Virus record (IMG/VR): IMGVR_UViG_3300020732_000013
Coordinates: 1 to 62,896 of that record
Source: a virus
Length of the DNA stretch: 62,896 bases
Reading direction: 5' to 3' (one strand)
A program made the position numbers and the translations under genes. Below the pieces are notes generated by a model that saw nothing but the letters and a program-made list of their open reading frames with translations, ran no database searches and was not told the origin of the DNA. Positions 33,615 to 42,868 of the stretch are shown piece by piece. The first letter of the stretch is position 1. The number at the start of each line of letters is the position of its first letter.

Positions 33615-34601
33615 ATGGCTTATCCTACTGTCTCAGCACCTTACGGCTTCAAGCCCGTAAACTTGCAGGGCGGTCGGGTCTTCTCGGGTTCGACCCGTAT
33701 GATTCCGATCCCCACGGGTTATACAAATAACCTGTTCAATGGTGACCTTGTGGGTCTCAGCAACGGCTCGCTTGCCGTTACCGCCTACGGTCCCGCTTCT
33801 GGTGCGACGCCTGTGTCCGCAGCAGCGGCAGGTGCCGGTGTCGGCATTTTCGTTGGTTGTGAATACACCAACACGAGTTCGGCGGGCGCAGCCCAAGGTC
33901 CGATCTACGGTAAGAACCGTTACCAGTATTGGCAGGGCGGCACGTATGCGTCGGATGCCATCGGCTATGTGGTCGATGACCCGCTCGCGTATTTCCGCGT
34001 TGCGGTTCTTCAGCAGCCACAGGCCGGTGTGTCTAACGCTCCGGGTACGACGATTGGCTACATGTCGCAATCGTTCCTCGGTACGAACGCCTATGTCATC
34101 ACCAACAGCATCCTTGGCGGCACCAACTCGGGTAATACCGCGACGGGTGACTCGGCAATGGGTGTGACGGGTACGGCTCCGGCGGCGGGTGCGAACGCGG
34201 GTAACGGTCGCAATACCTCGACCCTTCCGTTCCGCATCATTCAGTTGGTTCCGGATACGGCGGTTACGGTCACCACGACCAACGGCAGTACGGCACTTTC
34301 GTCTGCTACGACTTCCAGTTTGACGGTTTCGTCCGCTACCGGCATTCAGCCGGGAATGCAGATCTGGTTCAGTGGCTCGGCTGTTGCGGGCGCTCGTCAG
34401 GGCGACTTCAGTACGGTTACGGGTGTCAGCGGTACGACCGTTACCTTCACCGCGCCTCGCGGTACGGGTTCGGGCAGCACCATCGACTTCAGCGGTACCA
34501 ACTTTGCGGCTGGCGGTACGGTTTACTTCATCGGTTATCCGGAAGTGATCGTTGGCTGGAACTTTGGTTATCAGTCGTACAACCTTGCCGCTGGCGTCTA
34601 A
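33615..34601 (+). CDS. Virion protein before the major capsid gene, possible decoration protein
   Basis: 328 residues, TAGGAG before the ATG. The N-terminal domain (YPTVSAPYGFKPVNLQGGR, GYTNNLFNGDLVGL, IGYVVDDPLAYFRV) and the last 20 residues (EVIVGWNFGYQSYNLA) form one beta domain. It is interrupted at about residues 215-300 by a Thr/Ser/Gly module (LTVSSATGIQPGMQIWFSGS...) of the kind found in other virion proteins here. Position directly before the capsid gene suggests a head decoration role. Confidence 0.75.
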   Translation: MAYPTVSAPYGFKPVNLQGGRVFSGSTRMIPIPTGYTNNLFNGDLVGLSNGSLAVTAYGPASGATPVSAAAAGAGVGIFVGCEYTNTSSAGAAQGPIYGKNRYQYWQGGTYASDAIGYVVDDPLAYFRVAVLQQPQAGVSNAPGTTIGYMSQSFLGTNAYVITNSILGGTNSGNTATGDSAMGVTGTAPAAGANAGNGRNTSTLPFRIIQLVPDTAVTVTTTNGSTALSSATTSSLTVSSATGIQPGMQIWFSGSAVAGARQGDFSTVTGVSGTTVTFTAPRGTGSGSTIDFSGTNFAAGGTVYFIGYPEVIVGWNFGYQSYNLAAGV

Positions 34602-34614
34602 GGAGTAATTACAA

Positions 34615-35517
34615 ATGGCAATTTCACGCGCACAACTCCTTAAGGAACTGCTCCCCGGCCTGAACGCTCTGTTCGGTCTTGAGTATGCTTCCTACGGTGA
34701 GGAGCATAAGGAACTGTTTGAGGTCGAGACCTCTGAGCGTTCGTTTGAAGAAGAGACGAAACTCTCGGGCTTCAACGCGGCTCCGGTGAAGAACGAAGGT
34801 CAGGCGATTGCGTACGACAACGCGCAGGAAGCATGGACCGCTCGTTACAACCACGAGACCATCGCTCTCGGCTTCTCCATCACTGAAGAAGCGATTGAAG
34901 ATAACCTGTACGACTCGCTGTCGAAGCGTTACACCAAGGCACTCGCTCGTGCTATGGCGTACACCAAGCAGTACAAGGCGGCTTCGGTTATCAACAACGG
35001 CTTCTCCAGCCAGTACAACGGTGGCGATGGCGTCCCGCTGTTCTCGACGGCTCACCCGTTGGTTTCGGGTGCGACCAACAGCAACACGATCTCCACCTCG
35101 CCTGACCTGAACGAAACGTCGCTTGAAGCGATCACGATTCAGATCGCCGGTTGGACGGACGAGCGCGGTCTGTTGATCGCCGCGAAGCCGCGCAAGTTGG
35201 TGGTGCCGCCGAGCCAGATGTTCGTTGCCAAGCGTCTTCTCGACACGGAACTCCGTGTCGGCACGACCGATAACGACATCAACGCTCTGAAGTCGATGGG
35301 CACGATCTCGGAAGGCTTCAAGGTCAACCACTTCTTGACTGACACCCACGGCTACTACGTCCTCACCGACGTGCCGAACGGTCTGAAGATGTTTGAGCGT
35401 GTTTCGCTTCAGAACAGCATGGACGGTGACTTCGATACGGGCAACGTGCGGTACAAGAGCCGCGAACGTTACTCGTTCGGTTGGTCGGATCCGCTCGGCG
35501 TGTTCGGCGTGGCCTGA
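34615..35517 (+). CDS. Major capsid protein
   Basis: 300 residues, AAGGAG before the ATG and a strong terminator after the stop. Reads as a HK97-fold, Mu gpT-like head subunit: RYNHETIALGFSITEEAIEDN, LARAMAYTKQYKAASVINNGF, PLFSTAHPLVSGATNSN and GVFGVA at the end. No long N-terminal delta domain is present, consistent with a separate scaffold gene. Forms the icosahedral shell. Confidence 0.92.
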   Translation: MAISRAQLLKELLPGLNALFGLEYASYGEEHKELFEVETSERSFEEETKLSGFNAAPVKNEGQAIAYDNAQEAWTARYNHETIALGFSITEEAIEDNLYDSLSKRYTKALARAMAYTKQYKAASVINNGFSSQYNGGDGVPLFSTAHPLVSGATNSNTISTSPDLNETSLEAITIQIAGWTDERGLLIAAKPRKLVVPPSQMFVAKRLLDTELRVGTTDNDINALKSMGTISEGFKVNHFLTDTHGYYVLTDVPNGLKMFERVSLQNSMDGDFDTGNVRYKSRERYSFGWSDPLGVFGVA

Positions 35518-35522
35518 TGACG

Positions 35523-35547
35523 AAGGGGGGCTTCAGCCCCCCTTTTT
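35523..35547 (+). terminator. Rho-independent terminator after the major capsid gene
   Basis: AAGGGGGGC and GCCCCCCTT around TTCA, followed by a T-run. It starts six bases after the capsid stop and should raise capsid mRNA relative to downstream virion genes. Confidence 0.92.
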
Positions 35548-35560
35548 CTGGGATTAATGA

Positions 35561-35627
35561 GTTACGTAGACTGACCCAGCAGACGTTGCAGAGACTACGT
35601 AGCGATAGATGACCCCCTGCAAGGGGT
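35561..35627. promoter_or_regulatory. Leader between capsid terminator and next gene: inverted repeats
   Basis: TACGTAG (35563-35569) and CTACGTA (35595-35601) can pair, and ACCCC (35612-35616) pairs with GGGGT (35623-35627) just before the AAGGA ribosome site of the next gene. No clear sigma70 promoter is visible, so downstream genes may depend on read-through past the capsid terminator. Confidence 0.4.
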
Positions 35628-35639
35628 AAGGAATGTATC

Positions 35640-36521
35640 ATGGCACTTGCTACTCATCTTGGCCCGTGGCTCGTTGGCACGGTTAAGAATCCGTCGAACA
35701 CTTCGACGACTGTTTCTTCGTCTCAGATCGGCACGTACCGCAATTGCGGCGCGACCGTTGCTGTTCAGACTTCCCCCGGTGGTCTCCTTTACACCACCAC
35801 GTCGAATACGACGCTGACCTCCCCGGGTAACGTCGTTAATGCGGTAGGCGGCACGAGCAGCACCACACTGACGTTGACCGCTACTAACGCGAATATTGTT
35901 TCCGGTATGACGGTTGTTGGCCCCGGCATTGCTGCGGGTACGACGGTCACGTCGGTTTCGGGTACGGCGGTTACGCTGTCGGCTGCGGTCTCCTCGTCCG
36001 CGACCTCTCCGGCTCCGTTCCTGTTCTATGTTGCGACTGCGGGCTATAACAACAATCCGCTCGTGATCCCGGCGGGTTCGCTGATCACCAATATGTACGT
36101 CGACGTTCTGACTGCGTTCAATGCGACCGGTACGACTTCTACGACCGGCACGATCACGATCAGCCTGTTGAACAGCACGGCTACGTACACGTTGGCGACT
36201 TTGGTCTCCACGAGCACTACGTCGGGTTCGTTCGCTGTGGGTCGTTATGCTCTTGGTGCAGCGCAGACGGGCGCTACTGGTCCTACCATCAACTTCAACA
36301 CGACTGCGATTGGTGCAATGCTCTTGACCAATATCAGTTCGGGTCAGAACACTCCGACGGACGGCATCATTCAGGTGAAGTACGGCGATGCGTCGACGGG
36401 TACATTGACCACGGCTACGACCGGTATGGCGTCTGTCACGATTGAATATGCTGTGCGTAATCCGGATGGCACGTACTTCCCGCAGTCGCCGAACCCTGCT
36501 TACACTAACGTGGTGTATTAA
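35640..36521 (+). CDS. Beta-rich virion protein, 293 residues
   Basis: Ser/Thr/Gly-rich throughout with almost no charged residues. The N-terminal part (THLGPWLVGTVKN) and the C-terminal part (VTIEYAVRNPDGTYFPQSPNP) frame a module at about residues 57-125 (GMTVVGPGIAAGTTVTSVSG...LSAAV). Probably a head or head-fibre protein; the sequence gives no enzymatic motif. Confidence 0.75.
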   Translation: MALATHLGPWLVGTVKNPSNTSTTVSSSQIGTYRNCGATVAVQTSPGGLLYTTTSNTTLTSPGNVVNAVGGTSSTTLTLTATNANIVSGMTVVGPGIAAGTTVTSVSGTAVTLSAAVSSSATSPAPFLFYVATAGYNNNPLVIPAGSLITNMYVDVLTAFNATGTTSTTGTITISLLNSTATYTLATLVSTSTTSGSFAVGRYALGAAQTGATGPTINFNTTAIGAMLLTNISSGQNTPTDGIIQVKYGDASTGTLTTATTGMASVTIEYAVRNPDGTYFPQSPNPAYTNVVY

Positions 36522-36546
36522 TTCTCTGATTCATTAGGAGATTGGT

Positions 36547-38865
36547 ATGCCAGCAGTAATTTACGACGCAGGTACACCGGGGTTTAACAACGGGACATCC
36601 AATGGTGGTGGCCCGTTGACTCCGAAGGGCCTGTTGAATGCGGGCTATGTGTTACAGGATCCTCGGGTCCGTGACACCAACGGTCGTCAGAAGATGTCTG
36701 TACACCAGAACATCTACGACGCCGACTTTGAATACGGCACGCAGCCCTTGCGTTGGGAGAACTTCACCTACTCGACAGCGAACACGGCGACGATTGTTCA
36801 GCAGCCGGGGCTTGGCGGCGTACAGATGCAGATCAGCACGGTGGGTGACATCACCATCCGTCAGTCGCGTCCGTATCATCGTTATCAGCCGGGAAAGTCG
36901 TTGTACATTGCGTCCAACGTCAATTTCGGTGGCCCCCAGTCGGGGCAGGTGCAACGTGTCGGCATCTTTGATGACGGCAACGGCATTTTCTTTGAACAGG
37001 GTGCGCCTTCGACGACTAATCCTTCGGGCATGTTCGTTGTTATTCGCTCTGACTCACAGTCGCCTACTGGCGGTGTGCCGGTCGACTCGCGTATCAGTTA
37101 CGAAAACTGGAACGGCGATCCGAGCATCAAGAACACTCTTAACTGGAACAACGTTCAGATGTTGTGGTTGGAGTACTCTTGGTATGGCGCGGGTTGTTTA
37201 CGTTGGGGCGTTTTGATCAACGGTGAACCGTATATTCTGCATCAATACGGCGCAGGTAACGGCACCAATCAGGCCCTAGGTACCGCCCAGATCCTTCCGT
37301 GGTCGCGTACGGGTAACCTCCCCGTTCGCTACGAGCAGCGTAATACATCTTCCAGTACGCCTACTGTGTTTAAGCACTTCGGCGTTTCCGTACTGGTCGA
37401 AGGCACGACTGACCGTCAGCGTGGCTTCACGTATTCGTACGGGTTGCCTTTGGCGAGTCCGGTAGTCACGGTTGCTGCGAATGCAGTTCGTTATCCGCTC
37501 CTGTCGTTCCGTATGCGAGCGATGGGACAGAGTTCGTATACGCAAGCCAACGGCGCTGTAACGACCAGTACGACAACTTCGTTGGTGGCTGCGGCGGGCA
37601 CGTTTGGTTCAGGTACGGTCACTCCATTGTCGATCACGGGTAACGGTACGACGGCTACTGTCACCGTACCAAACAACTCGGCTATGCCCGCTGTGGGCAG
37701 TCAGTTGACGTTCGTGTCGGCTGCTACGCCTTCGGGCTTTAGCACGGGTGGTCCGTTCACGATTACGGCGGTTGGACAGAATACGATCTCGTACCTTAAT
37801 TCAACTTCTGGTACCGCATCGGCTGTGGGTACGGTTTCGTACGTCGCGGGCCTTGCGGGTCGTATGCTGAACTATCAGCCCATCGTTGCAGGTACGGGAG
37901 GTCCGACGACGATTACGAGTATCACTCAGGCGTCTTCATCGTTCACGGGTAGTATCGCCGCCGGTTCGTCGAACTTGGTAGTGACGGGCGTTACCGGAAC
38001 GATCTACCCCGGCATGCTGTTAGGCACCATTACTGGCGGTACGTTCGTAGCCAGTACTAAAGTCGTTATTGTGTCTCAAGTCTCCGGTACTCCCGGCGGT
38101 GCGGGCACATACACGATCAGTCAGGTGAATACCGGAGGAACGGCGGCGACTGTCGCGGCAGCGTCTGGCGGTGCGGCGACGGTAGTTACTGGCGCAGCGC
38201 ATAACCTTACGACCTCTGATGTGGTCACGTTTGCTGGTCTTACGGCAGCATCTGGAACGATCAACGGTATTTACCCCGTTATTGCTGTACCGACAGGTAC
38301 ATCATTTGTGGTCAACATCGGCTACGGCAACGTTGTCGGTACGGTAACTGTGGGTACGGGCACTATTACGGCGCAGTACACGGCGCGTATCACGTCGAAC
38401 ACGTCCACGACGCTGACCATCCAAGATGTTGTGACGGGCTTGGCGCTGCCGTATGCACCGACGGCGGGTTGTAACTATACGGTTGGATTGATCGACCGTG
38501 GTCAGTTGCTTCCGCAGACGTTGGTCATCTCGTCTACGGCGACGTGCTACGTCGAGTTGATCGCCAGTACGCCAACGGCGCAGGTCGGCCTTGCGGGTGC
38601 GGTATTCCAACCAGAAGCGGGTCTTGGTTCGCAATACTCGTTTGCGGAACGTGATGCGTCTGCTACGGCGATGGGCGGCGGTGAAGTTGTATTCGCCTTC
38701 TCGTCCCCGCCGTCGGGTCTTCAGACGCTGGACTTGTCTTACTTCTTCCCCGTGTTGACGAATATCAAGGGCAACATCCCTGACATTCTGACGGTGGCAG
38801 TAACGACAACCAGTACAGCGGCTCCCGTGTCAGTGAACATCATCTGTCAGGAAGCGATGTCGTAA
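36547..38865 (+). CDS. Large beta-rich virion protein, 772 residues
   Basis: AGGAG lies seven bases before ATG 36547. Residues 1-330 look like a globular, lectin-like beta domain (YDADFEYGTQPLRWENFTY, PYHRYQPGKSLYIASNVNFGG, VQMLWLEYSWYGAGCLRWGV). Residues 340-640 are a chain of Thr/Gly modules, including PGMLLGTITGG and DVVTFAGLTAASGTINGIYPVIAV units. The C-terminal 130 residues (PEAGLGSQYSFAERDASAT) resume a globular fold. Likely a capsid or tail fibre-type protein. Confidence 0.8.
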   Translation: MPAVIYDAGTPGFNNGTSNGGGPLTPKGLLNAGYVLQDPRVRDTNGRQKMSVHQNIYDADFEYGTQPLRWENFTYSTANTATIVQQPGLGGVQMQISTVGDITIRQSRPYHRYQPGKSLYIASNVNFGGPQSGQVQRVGIFDDGNGIFFEQGAPSTTNPSGMFVVIRSDSQSPTGGVPVDSRISYENWNGDPSIKNTLNWNNVQMLWLEYSWYGAGCLRWGVLINGEPYILHQYGAGNGTNQALGTAQILPWSRTGNLPVRYEQRNTSSSTPTVFKHFGVSVLVEGTTDRQRGFTYSYGLPLASPVVTVAANAVRYPLLSFRMRAMGQSSYTQANGAVTTSTTTSLVAAAGTFGSGTVTPLSITGNGTTATVTVPNNSAMPAVGSQLTFVSAATPSGFSTGGPFTITAVGQNTISYLNSTSGTASAVGTVSYVAGLAGRMLNYQPIVAGTGGPTTITSITQASSSFTGSIAAGSSNLVVTGVTGTIYPGMLLGTITGGTFVASTKVVIVSQVSGTPGGAGTYTISQVNTGGTAATVAAASGGAATVVTGAAHNLTTSDVVTFAGLTAASGTINGIYPVIAVPTGTSFVVNIGYGNVVGTVTVGTGTITAQYTARITSNTSTTLTIQDVVTGLALPYAPTAGCNYTVGLIDRGQLLPQTLVISSTATCYVELIASTPTAQVGLAGAVFQPEAGLGSQYSFAERDASATAMGGGEVVFAFSSPPSGLQTLDLSYFFPVLTNIKGNIPDILTVAVTTTSTAAPVSVNIICQEAMS

Positions 38866-38867
38866 TC

Positions 38868-39113
38868 ATGAGCGACCATAACGATACCCTGAAACACGGC
38901 CTCGACATTGCCTTTGCGGCAGTGGTAGGCGGAGCGTGGTTGAAACTGTTGCCAACGGTTTCAACCATTCTGGTCATCATTTGGTACCTGATCCGTATTT
39001 GGGAGTCAGATACGGTGAAGGCAATGACGGGTAGACCTATGTCCAATCAAGATTGGATTGACACGATGACCTTTCGGAAATACCGGGAGGCTCGCGATGC
39101 CGAGCGTGAGTAA
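38868..39113 (+). CDS. Holin-like membrane protein, 81 residues
   Basis: Hydrophobic segments IAFAAVVGGAWLKLL and TVSTILVIIWYLIRIWE (about 13-45), then a charged tail (FRKYREARDAERE). The IIWYLIRIWE segment is characteristic of small class II phage holins, which let the endolysin reach the cell wall. The gene lies far from the endolysin (51930), and a second holin candidate is next to that enzyme. Overlaps the next gene by 17 bases. Confidence 0.65.
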   Translation: MSDHNDTLKHGLDIAFAAVVGGAWLKLLPTVSTILVIIWYLIRIWESDTVKAMTGRPMSNQDWIDTMTFRKYREARDAERE

Positions 39114-40041
39114 AAAGCAGCATAACTTTATGGCTGCGGTGGCGCACAACCCTGCCTTTGCTAAGAAGGCAGGGATCTCTCAGTCCGTCGGTAAGCATTT
39201 TTCCGACGCGGACAAGGGTCGGAAATTTAAAGAAGGCGGCGACGTGAAACACGCAAACGAGTTAGAAGGCAAGGCTAAGGAAACGAAGTCAATTGCCAAA
39301 GAAGAAATGAAGGCCCTGAAGCGTGGTCACGCGCCTAAGGAAATTATGGAACACGAAAAGGCGGAGCATAAGGCTATGGGCTACAAGAAAGGCGGTCATA
39401 TCGAAACCCCGAAGAAGGGTTTTGCGATGGCTGAGACCAAAGGTGGTCGCAAGCCACCGCACAGCAAGAAAGGCGAAGAAGGCGATACCAAACTGAAGGG
39501 TTTCGGTATGGGCAAGGGTCTCGGTAAGGGCCGTAAGGTCACCAAGGCGGCGACGCCGAAGGACGAGATGCCGACCAAGGGCTTTGCCATGAAGAAAGGT
39601 GGGCATGTAAAGAAAGAACATACCCAGCATATGGCGAAAGGTAAGAAGGTCATGGGTTCCCCCGCCCCTGCGATGCCGAAACTGAGCGCGAACCTTCAGG
39701 GCGCGTTGCAGGGCATGGGCGGTGGTCCCGGTGGCCCTCCGGGCGGGTCCCCGATGCCACAGCCGATGATGAAGAAAGGCGGTCACGTCAGTCATCATCA
39801 CCATCACCACTACGCCAAGGGCGGTCACATCAAGAAGGAACCGGAGTCGGGTCCGCACATGGTGCGTAAAGCCCATATGGCGTCGTCGAAGCCGAACCGG
39901 AAGGAAGATGGCATTGCGCAGCGTGGACACACCCGTGGCAAAGAAGTGAAAATGGCTCACGGCGGTCATGTTGGCTCGCATCCGTCTCGTCGCGCTGACG
40001 GTATCGCAGAGCGCGGTCACACCACTTGCAAGATTCGTTAA
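39097..40041 (+). CDS. Lys/Gly/His-rich protein with a natural hexahistidine
   Basis: 314 residues; GGAGG lies seven bases before ATG 39097. The N-terminus (MPSVSKKQHNFMAAVAHNPAFAKKAG) matches a short domain common in phage virion-associated proteins. The rest is low complexity: at least six GGHV/GGHI/GGDV motifs, a Pro/Gly stretch near 205-225, six consecutive His at residues 233-238 (39793-39810), and a C-terminal duplicated DGIA.RGHT unit. Very basic, so it could neutralise DNA or bind metal. Function unknown. Confidence 0.75.
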   Translation: MPSVSKKQHNFMAAVAHNPAFAKKAGISQSVGKHFSDADKGRKFKEGGDVKHANELEGKAKETKSIAKEEMKALKRGHAPKEIMEHEKAEHKAMGYKKGGHIETPKKGFAMAETKGGRKPPHSKKGEEGDTKLKGFGMGKGLGKGRKVTKAATPKDEMPTKGFAMKKGGHVKKEHTQHMAKGKKVMGSPAPAMPKLSANLQGALQGMGGGPGGPPGGSPMPQPMMKKGGHVSHHHHHHYAKGGHIKKEPESGPHMVRKAHMASSKPNRKEDGIAQRGHTRGKEVKMAHGGHVGSHPSRRADGIAERGHTTCKIR

Positions 40042-40052
40042 GGAGTATCCAA

Positions 40053-40220
40053 ATGTCGAAGCATCACGAAAAACACCACGGTCATCACCCGAAGCACCAT
40101 GAGCCGAAGCACCACCCGGAGCATATGACTCCGCATGTGCATCATCACAAGCATGGTGGTCACGTTGAATCGCACAAGCCCCATCAGGAGCATGTGCGTC
40201 ACCACTTCCACGGGAAGTAA
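40053..40220 (+). CDS. Extremely histidine-rich 55-residue protein
   Basis: AAGGAG lies eight bases before ATG 40053. By hand count 23 of 55 residues are His, arranged as HH pairs separated by Lys, Pro, Glu or Gly (KHHEK, HHPKHH, HVHHHKHGGH). It shares the GGHV motif with the preceding gene. Composition suggests a metal-chelating or pH-responsive, disordered protein; no known family fits. Confidence 0.75.
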   Translation: MSKHHEKHHGHHPKHHEPKHHPEHMTPHVHHHKHGGHVESHKPHQEHVRHHFHGK

Positions 40221-40223
40221 GTG

Positions 40224-40571
40224 ATGATACCTTCACGGGGTATGGGGGCCATTAACCCTACAAAAATTCGTAGGAAGGACGCTGACGTCCCCGTGAAGGT
40301 TTATTGCGGCGGTGGAAAGATGGCGAAGGGCGGGTTGGCTTGGACTCGCAAGGAAGGCAAGAACCCGAAAGGCGGTTTGAACGCCAAGGGTCGGGCGTCC
40401 TACAACAAGGCACACGGGGCGCATCTCAAGGCTCCGCAACCGGAAGGTGGTCCTCGTCGGGATTCGTTTTGTGCGCGTATGAAAGGTATGAAGCGTAAAC
40501 TGACGAGCAAGAAGACGGCAAACGATCCGAACAGTCGGATCAACAAAAGCCTACGGGCGTGGAAGTGCTAA
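40224..40571 (+). CDS. Basic DUF6321-like phage protein
   Basis: 115 residues; GTG 40221 or ATG 40224 may start it. The C-terminal 80 residues carry the family pattern GGLNAKGRASYNKAHG, LKAPQPEGG, RRDSFCARMKGM and a terminal LRAWKC. Small, Lys/Arg/Gly-rich, found in many phage genomes without known function. Third member of a basic cluster; probably virion-associated. Confidence 0.78.
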   Translation: MIPSRGMGAINPTKIRRKDADVPVKVYCGGGKMAKGGLAWTRKEGKNPKGGLNAKGRASYNKAHGAHLKAPQPEGGPRRDSFCARMKGMKRKLTSKKTANDPNSRINKSLRAWKC

Positions 40572-41303
40572 ATGACGGCTCCAGTCCTTTCCGGTACGAC
40601 CAACTTCAACCCCGTACTCAACGAGGTTGTAGAAGAAGCGTTTGAGCGTTGTGGCGCTGAGATTCGTTCGGGCTATGATTTCCGTACCGCAGCACGTAGC
40701 CTCAATCTGCTGTTCATGGACTGGGCCAACCGTGGCATCAATCTGTGGACGATGGATCTGTCGTATCAACAGGCGCTGCTCCCCGGTGTGGCGACGTATT
40801 ACCTCCCGTCCGATACGGTGGACTTGCTTGATCATGTGATCCGTACAGGATCTGACACGACGCAGCAGGACATCAACATCACACGCATTTCCAGTTCGAC
40901 CTACCTGATGATTCCGAACAAGAATGCTACGGGGCGTCCAATTCAGGTCTGGATCAATCGGTTGAGCGGTCAGACGGACGCAGCGGGTAGCACGACCACG
41001 TATCAGCCTACGATCACGGTGTGGCCTACGCCGGATACGTCCACGCAGTACACGTTCGTGGCGACGCGCCTACGTCGTATTCAGGATGCGGGCACTGGTA
41101 TTAACATTCAGGATATGTCGTTTCGGTTCTGGCCCGCGATGATGTCGGGCTTGGCCTATATGCTCTCTTTGAAGATTCCCGGCGCGATGGAGCGTACGGC
41201 GATGCTCAAAGAGATGTATGAGGAAGATTGGCAGCGAGCAGCGGATGAAGATCGCGAGAAGGCGGCAGTTCGGTTTGTTCCACGGGAAACATTCCTGAGA
41301 TAA
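40572..41303 (+). CDS. Head-to-tail connector/adaptor-type protein
   Basis: 243 residues. The N-terminal helical part (FNPVLNEVVEEAFERCGAEIRSG, SLNLLFMDWANRGINLW) and the following beta segment (ALLPGVATYYLPSDTVDLLDHV) are typical of neck proteins that attach under the portal in podovirus-like phages. The C-terminal helix (KEMYEEDWQRAADEDREKAAV) completes the pattern. Starts directly at the upstream stop. Confidence 0.78.
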   Translation: MTAPVLSGTTNFNPVLNEVVEEAFERCGAEIRSGYDFRTAARSLNLLFMDWANRGINLWTMDLSYQQALLPGVATYYLPSDTVDLLDHVIRTGSDTTQQDINITRISSSTYLMIPNKNATGRPIQVWINRLSGQTDAAGSTTTYQPTITVWPTPDTSTQYTFVATRLRRIQDAGTGINIQDMSFRFWPAMMSGLAYMLSLKIPGAMERTAMLKEMYEEDWQRAADEDREKAAVRFVPRETFLR

Positions 41304-41305
41304 CC

Positions 41306-42712
41306 ATGCCGAATCGGTTTTCATCTGGCAAATTCTCTATAGCGGAATGCGACCGCTGTGGGTTCCGTTACAAGTTGACGGACCTCAAGAATCTTGTCAT
41401 CAAGACCAAAAACGTCAGCATTAAGGTCTGTCCGTCGTGTTGGGATCCGGATCAACCGCAATTGCAGTTGGGTCTGTATCCCGTGAACGATCCGCAAGCG
41501 GTGCGCGAGCCGCGTCCTGACGTGAGTTATTACACCGCTGGGCCATTGATCGGTGGCGACGGCGGCAGTCGTGTCATTCAGTGGGGATGGAATCCGGTGG
41601 GCAATAGTAACCCCCTGCAACTCCCCGATATCACGAACGATTTGTCGGCTACAGCGAGTATCGGTACGGTAAATCCGATATCTATTTACGTCACGCCACC
41701 ATCCAATTTCTTGTTTGGTGCGGACAATGGATCTTTAGCCAATCCTATTTTGGATGCCTATGGCGTTTACATGGGCAACCCACTGGTTGGGTTTCAACTG
41801 TCTCCGGATCCTACGGTTGAGTATTACGTTCTGACTATAGATGGGGTTCCGTTTACGTTACATCCGGTCGGTACGGTGGGGTCGCAAGTGCCGGTTACGT
41901 ATTTCTTCACCAATGTGAATAATCAGTTGGGAGTTGCGCAACTTATAACAGGTTTTGTTCCCGGTATGGTGTTTCAGTCTTATGGGTACAGTTACAACAC
42001 ATTGAGTTTGGTTGCGTACAACGGTGATGGACAGCCAAGTATTACTCTGACTCTATCTGGCGCATCTGCGCAGGTGCCGGGATATGAGGCTTACGATGCA
42101 CCTACGTCTCCGACATCCGTTTGGTATACGACGGGTACACCTTATGCGCCAGATGGAATCAATTATGTTGTAGACGTTCTATTGGGATGGAGTCCTCCGT
42201 CCGATATGGGCGTAAACGGACCGGTTACGCAGTATCTCGTTAACGCTAATACGTCAACGTTGGTTACTGGAACACAAATAATTCTATACGCGCTTAATCT
42301 GACTATTCCTCAGAACGTCTCCATCTATCCGATGGATTCAGCGGGAGGAGACGGCGTTCCGTACGTTTTCAATCTAGTTCCCGAATACCAGAGTACCCTG
42401 TGTAATAGACCGTCGGCTCCACAGAATGGGTGGTACTCCGTTGGTACTCCATATCCCGATCCATATAATCCGGGGCAGCAGATAGTCGCTATCACATTGA
42501 ATTGGTCTGCCCCCGCAGTGCATCCTGAAGCGGTGATCAACTACGGCATCAACATAGCCCCTTTCGAGTCATATGGGGCCACGACAATTACTACGTCTGT
42601 TCCGTATAACGGACTGGAAGTCATTGAGTATCAGATTACCGCATTGACTGCGGCGCATACTGGTCCCGGCCCTGTGAGCGATCCACTCACTATCGTTGTA
42701 CAAATTACTTAA
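41306..42712 (+). CDS. Virion protein with N-terminal zinc ribbon and Ig/FnIII-like repeats
   Basis: 468 residues. C15 and C18 (CDRCGF) plus C42 and C45 (VCPSCW) make a zinc ribbon, unusual at the start of a structural protein. After PQLQLGLYPVNDP come Pro/Tyr-rich beta domains: repeats around APDGINYVVDVLLGWSPPSD and PYPDPYNPGQQIVAITLNWSAP resemble fibronectin III units. Likely a tail or neck protein contacting both protein and surface targets. Confidence 0.78.
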   Translation: MPNRFSSGKFSIAECDRCGFRYKLTDLKNLVIKTKNVSIKVCPSCWDPDQPQLQLGLYPVNDPQAVREPRPDVSYYTAGPLIGGDGGSRVIQWGWNPVGNSNPLQLPDITNDLSATASIGTVNPISIYVTPPSNFLFGADNGSLANPILDAYGVYMGNPLVGFQLSPDPTVEYYVLTIDGVPFTLHPVGTVGSQVPVTYFFTNVNNQLGVAQLITGFVPGMVFQSYGYSYNTLSLVAYNGDGQPSITLTLSGASAQVPGYEAYDAPTSPTSVWYTTGTPYAPDGINYVVDVLLGWSPPSDMGVNGPVTQYLVNANTSTLVTGTQIILYALNLTIPQNVSIYPMDSAGGDGVPYVFNLVPEYQSTLCNRPSAPQNGWYSVGTPYPDPYNPGQQIVAITLNWSAPAVHPEAVINYGINIAPFESYGATTITTSVPYNGLEVIEYQITALTAAHTGPGPVSDPLTIVVQIT

Positions 42713-42721
42713 GGTGATACC

Positions 42722-42868
42722 ATGAAAAAGCACAGTGGGCACGGCCCCAAAAATATTGAAGGCGTAACGGGTGAGGCCATGAAAAAACATGGTCGTAATC
42801 TTGCCCGTGCGATGAATCAAGCCAAAGGTAAGGGTCTGCACAAACATTCCGGCGGTCGGGGGCGGTAA
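42722..42868 (+). CDS. 48-residue basic phage protein
   Basis: ATG 42722 to TAA 42866-42868, AAGGTG before the start. MKKHSGHGPKNIEGVTGEAM then KKHGRNLARAMNQ and a Gly/Lys/His tail. Short proteins with this VTGEAMKKxGRNLARAMNQ core occur in structural clusters of other phages. Its TAA overlaps the next start (TAATG). Function unknown. Confidence 0.72.
   Translation: MKKHSGHGPKNIEGVTGEAMKKHGRNLARAMNQAKGKGLHKHSGGRGR

Noticed and set aside
39289-40236. A 315-codon open frame on the minus strand opposite the Lys/His-rich genes
   Set aside because: It is the complement of a low-complexity Lys/Gly/His coding region, which rarely gives stops. It has no ribosome site and opposes the strand of the arm.
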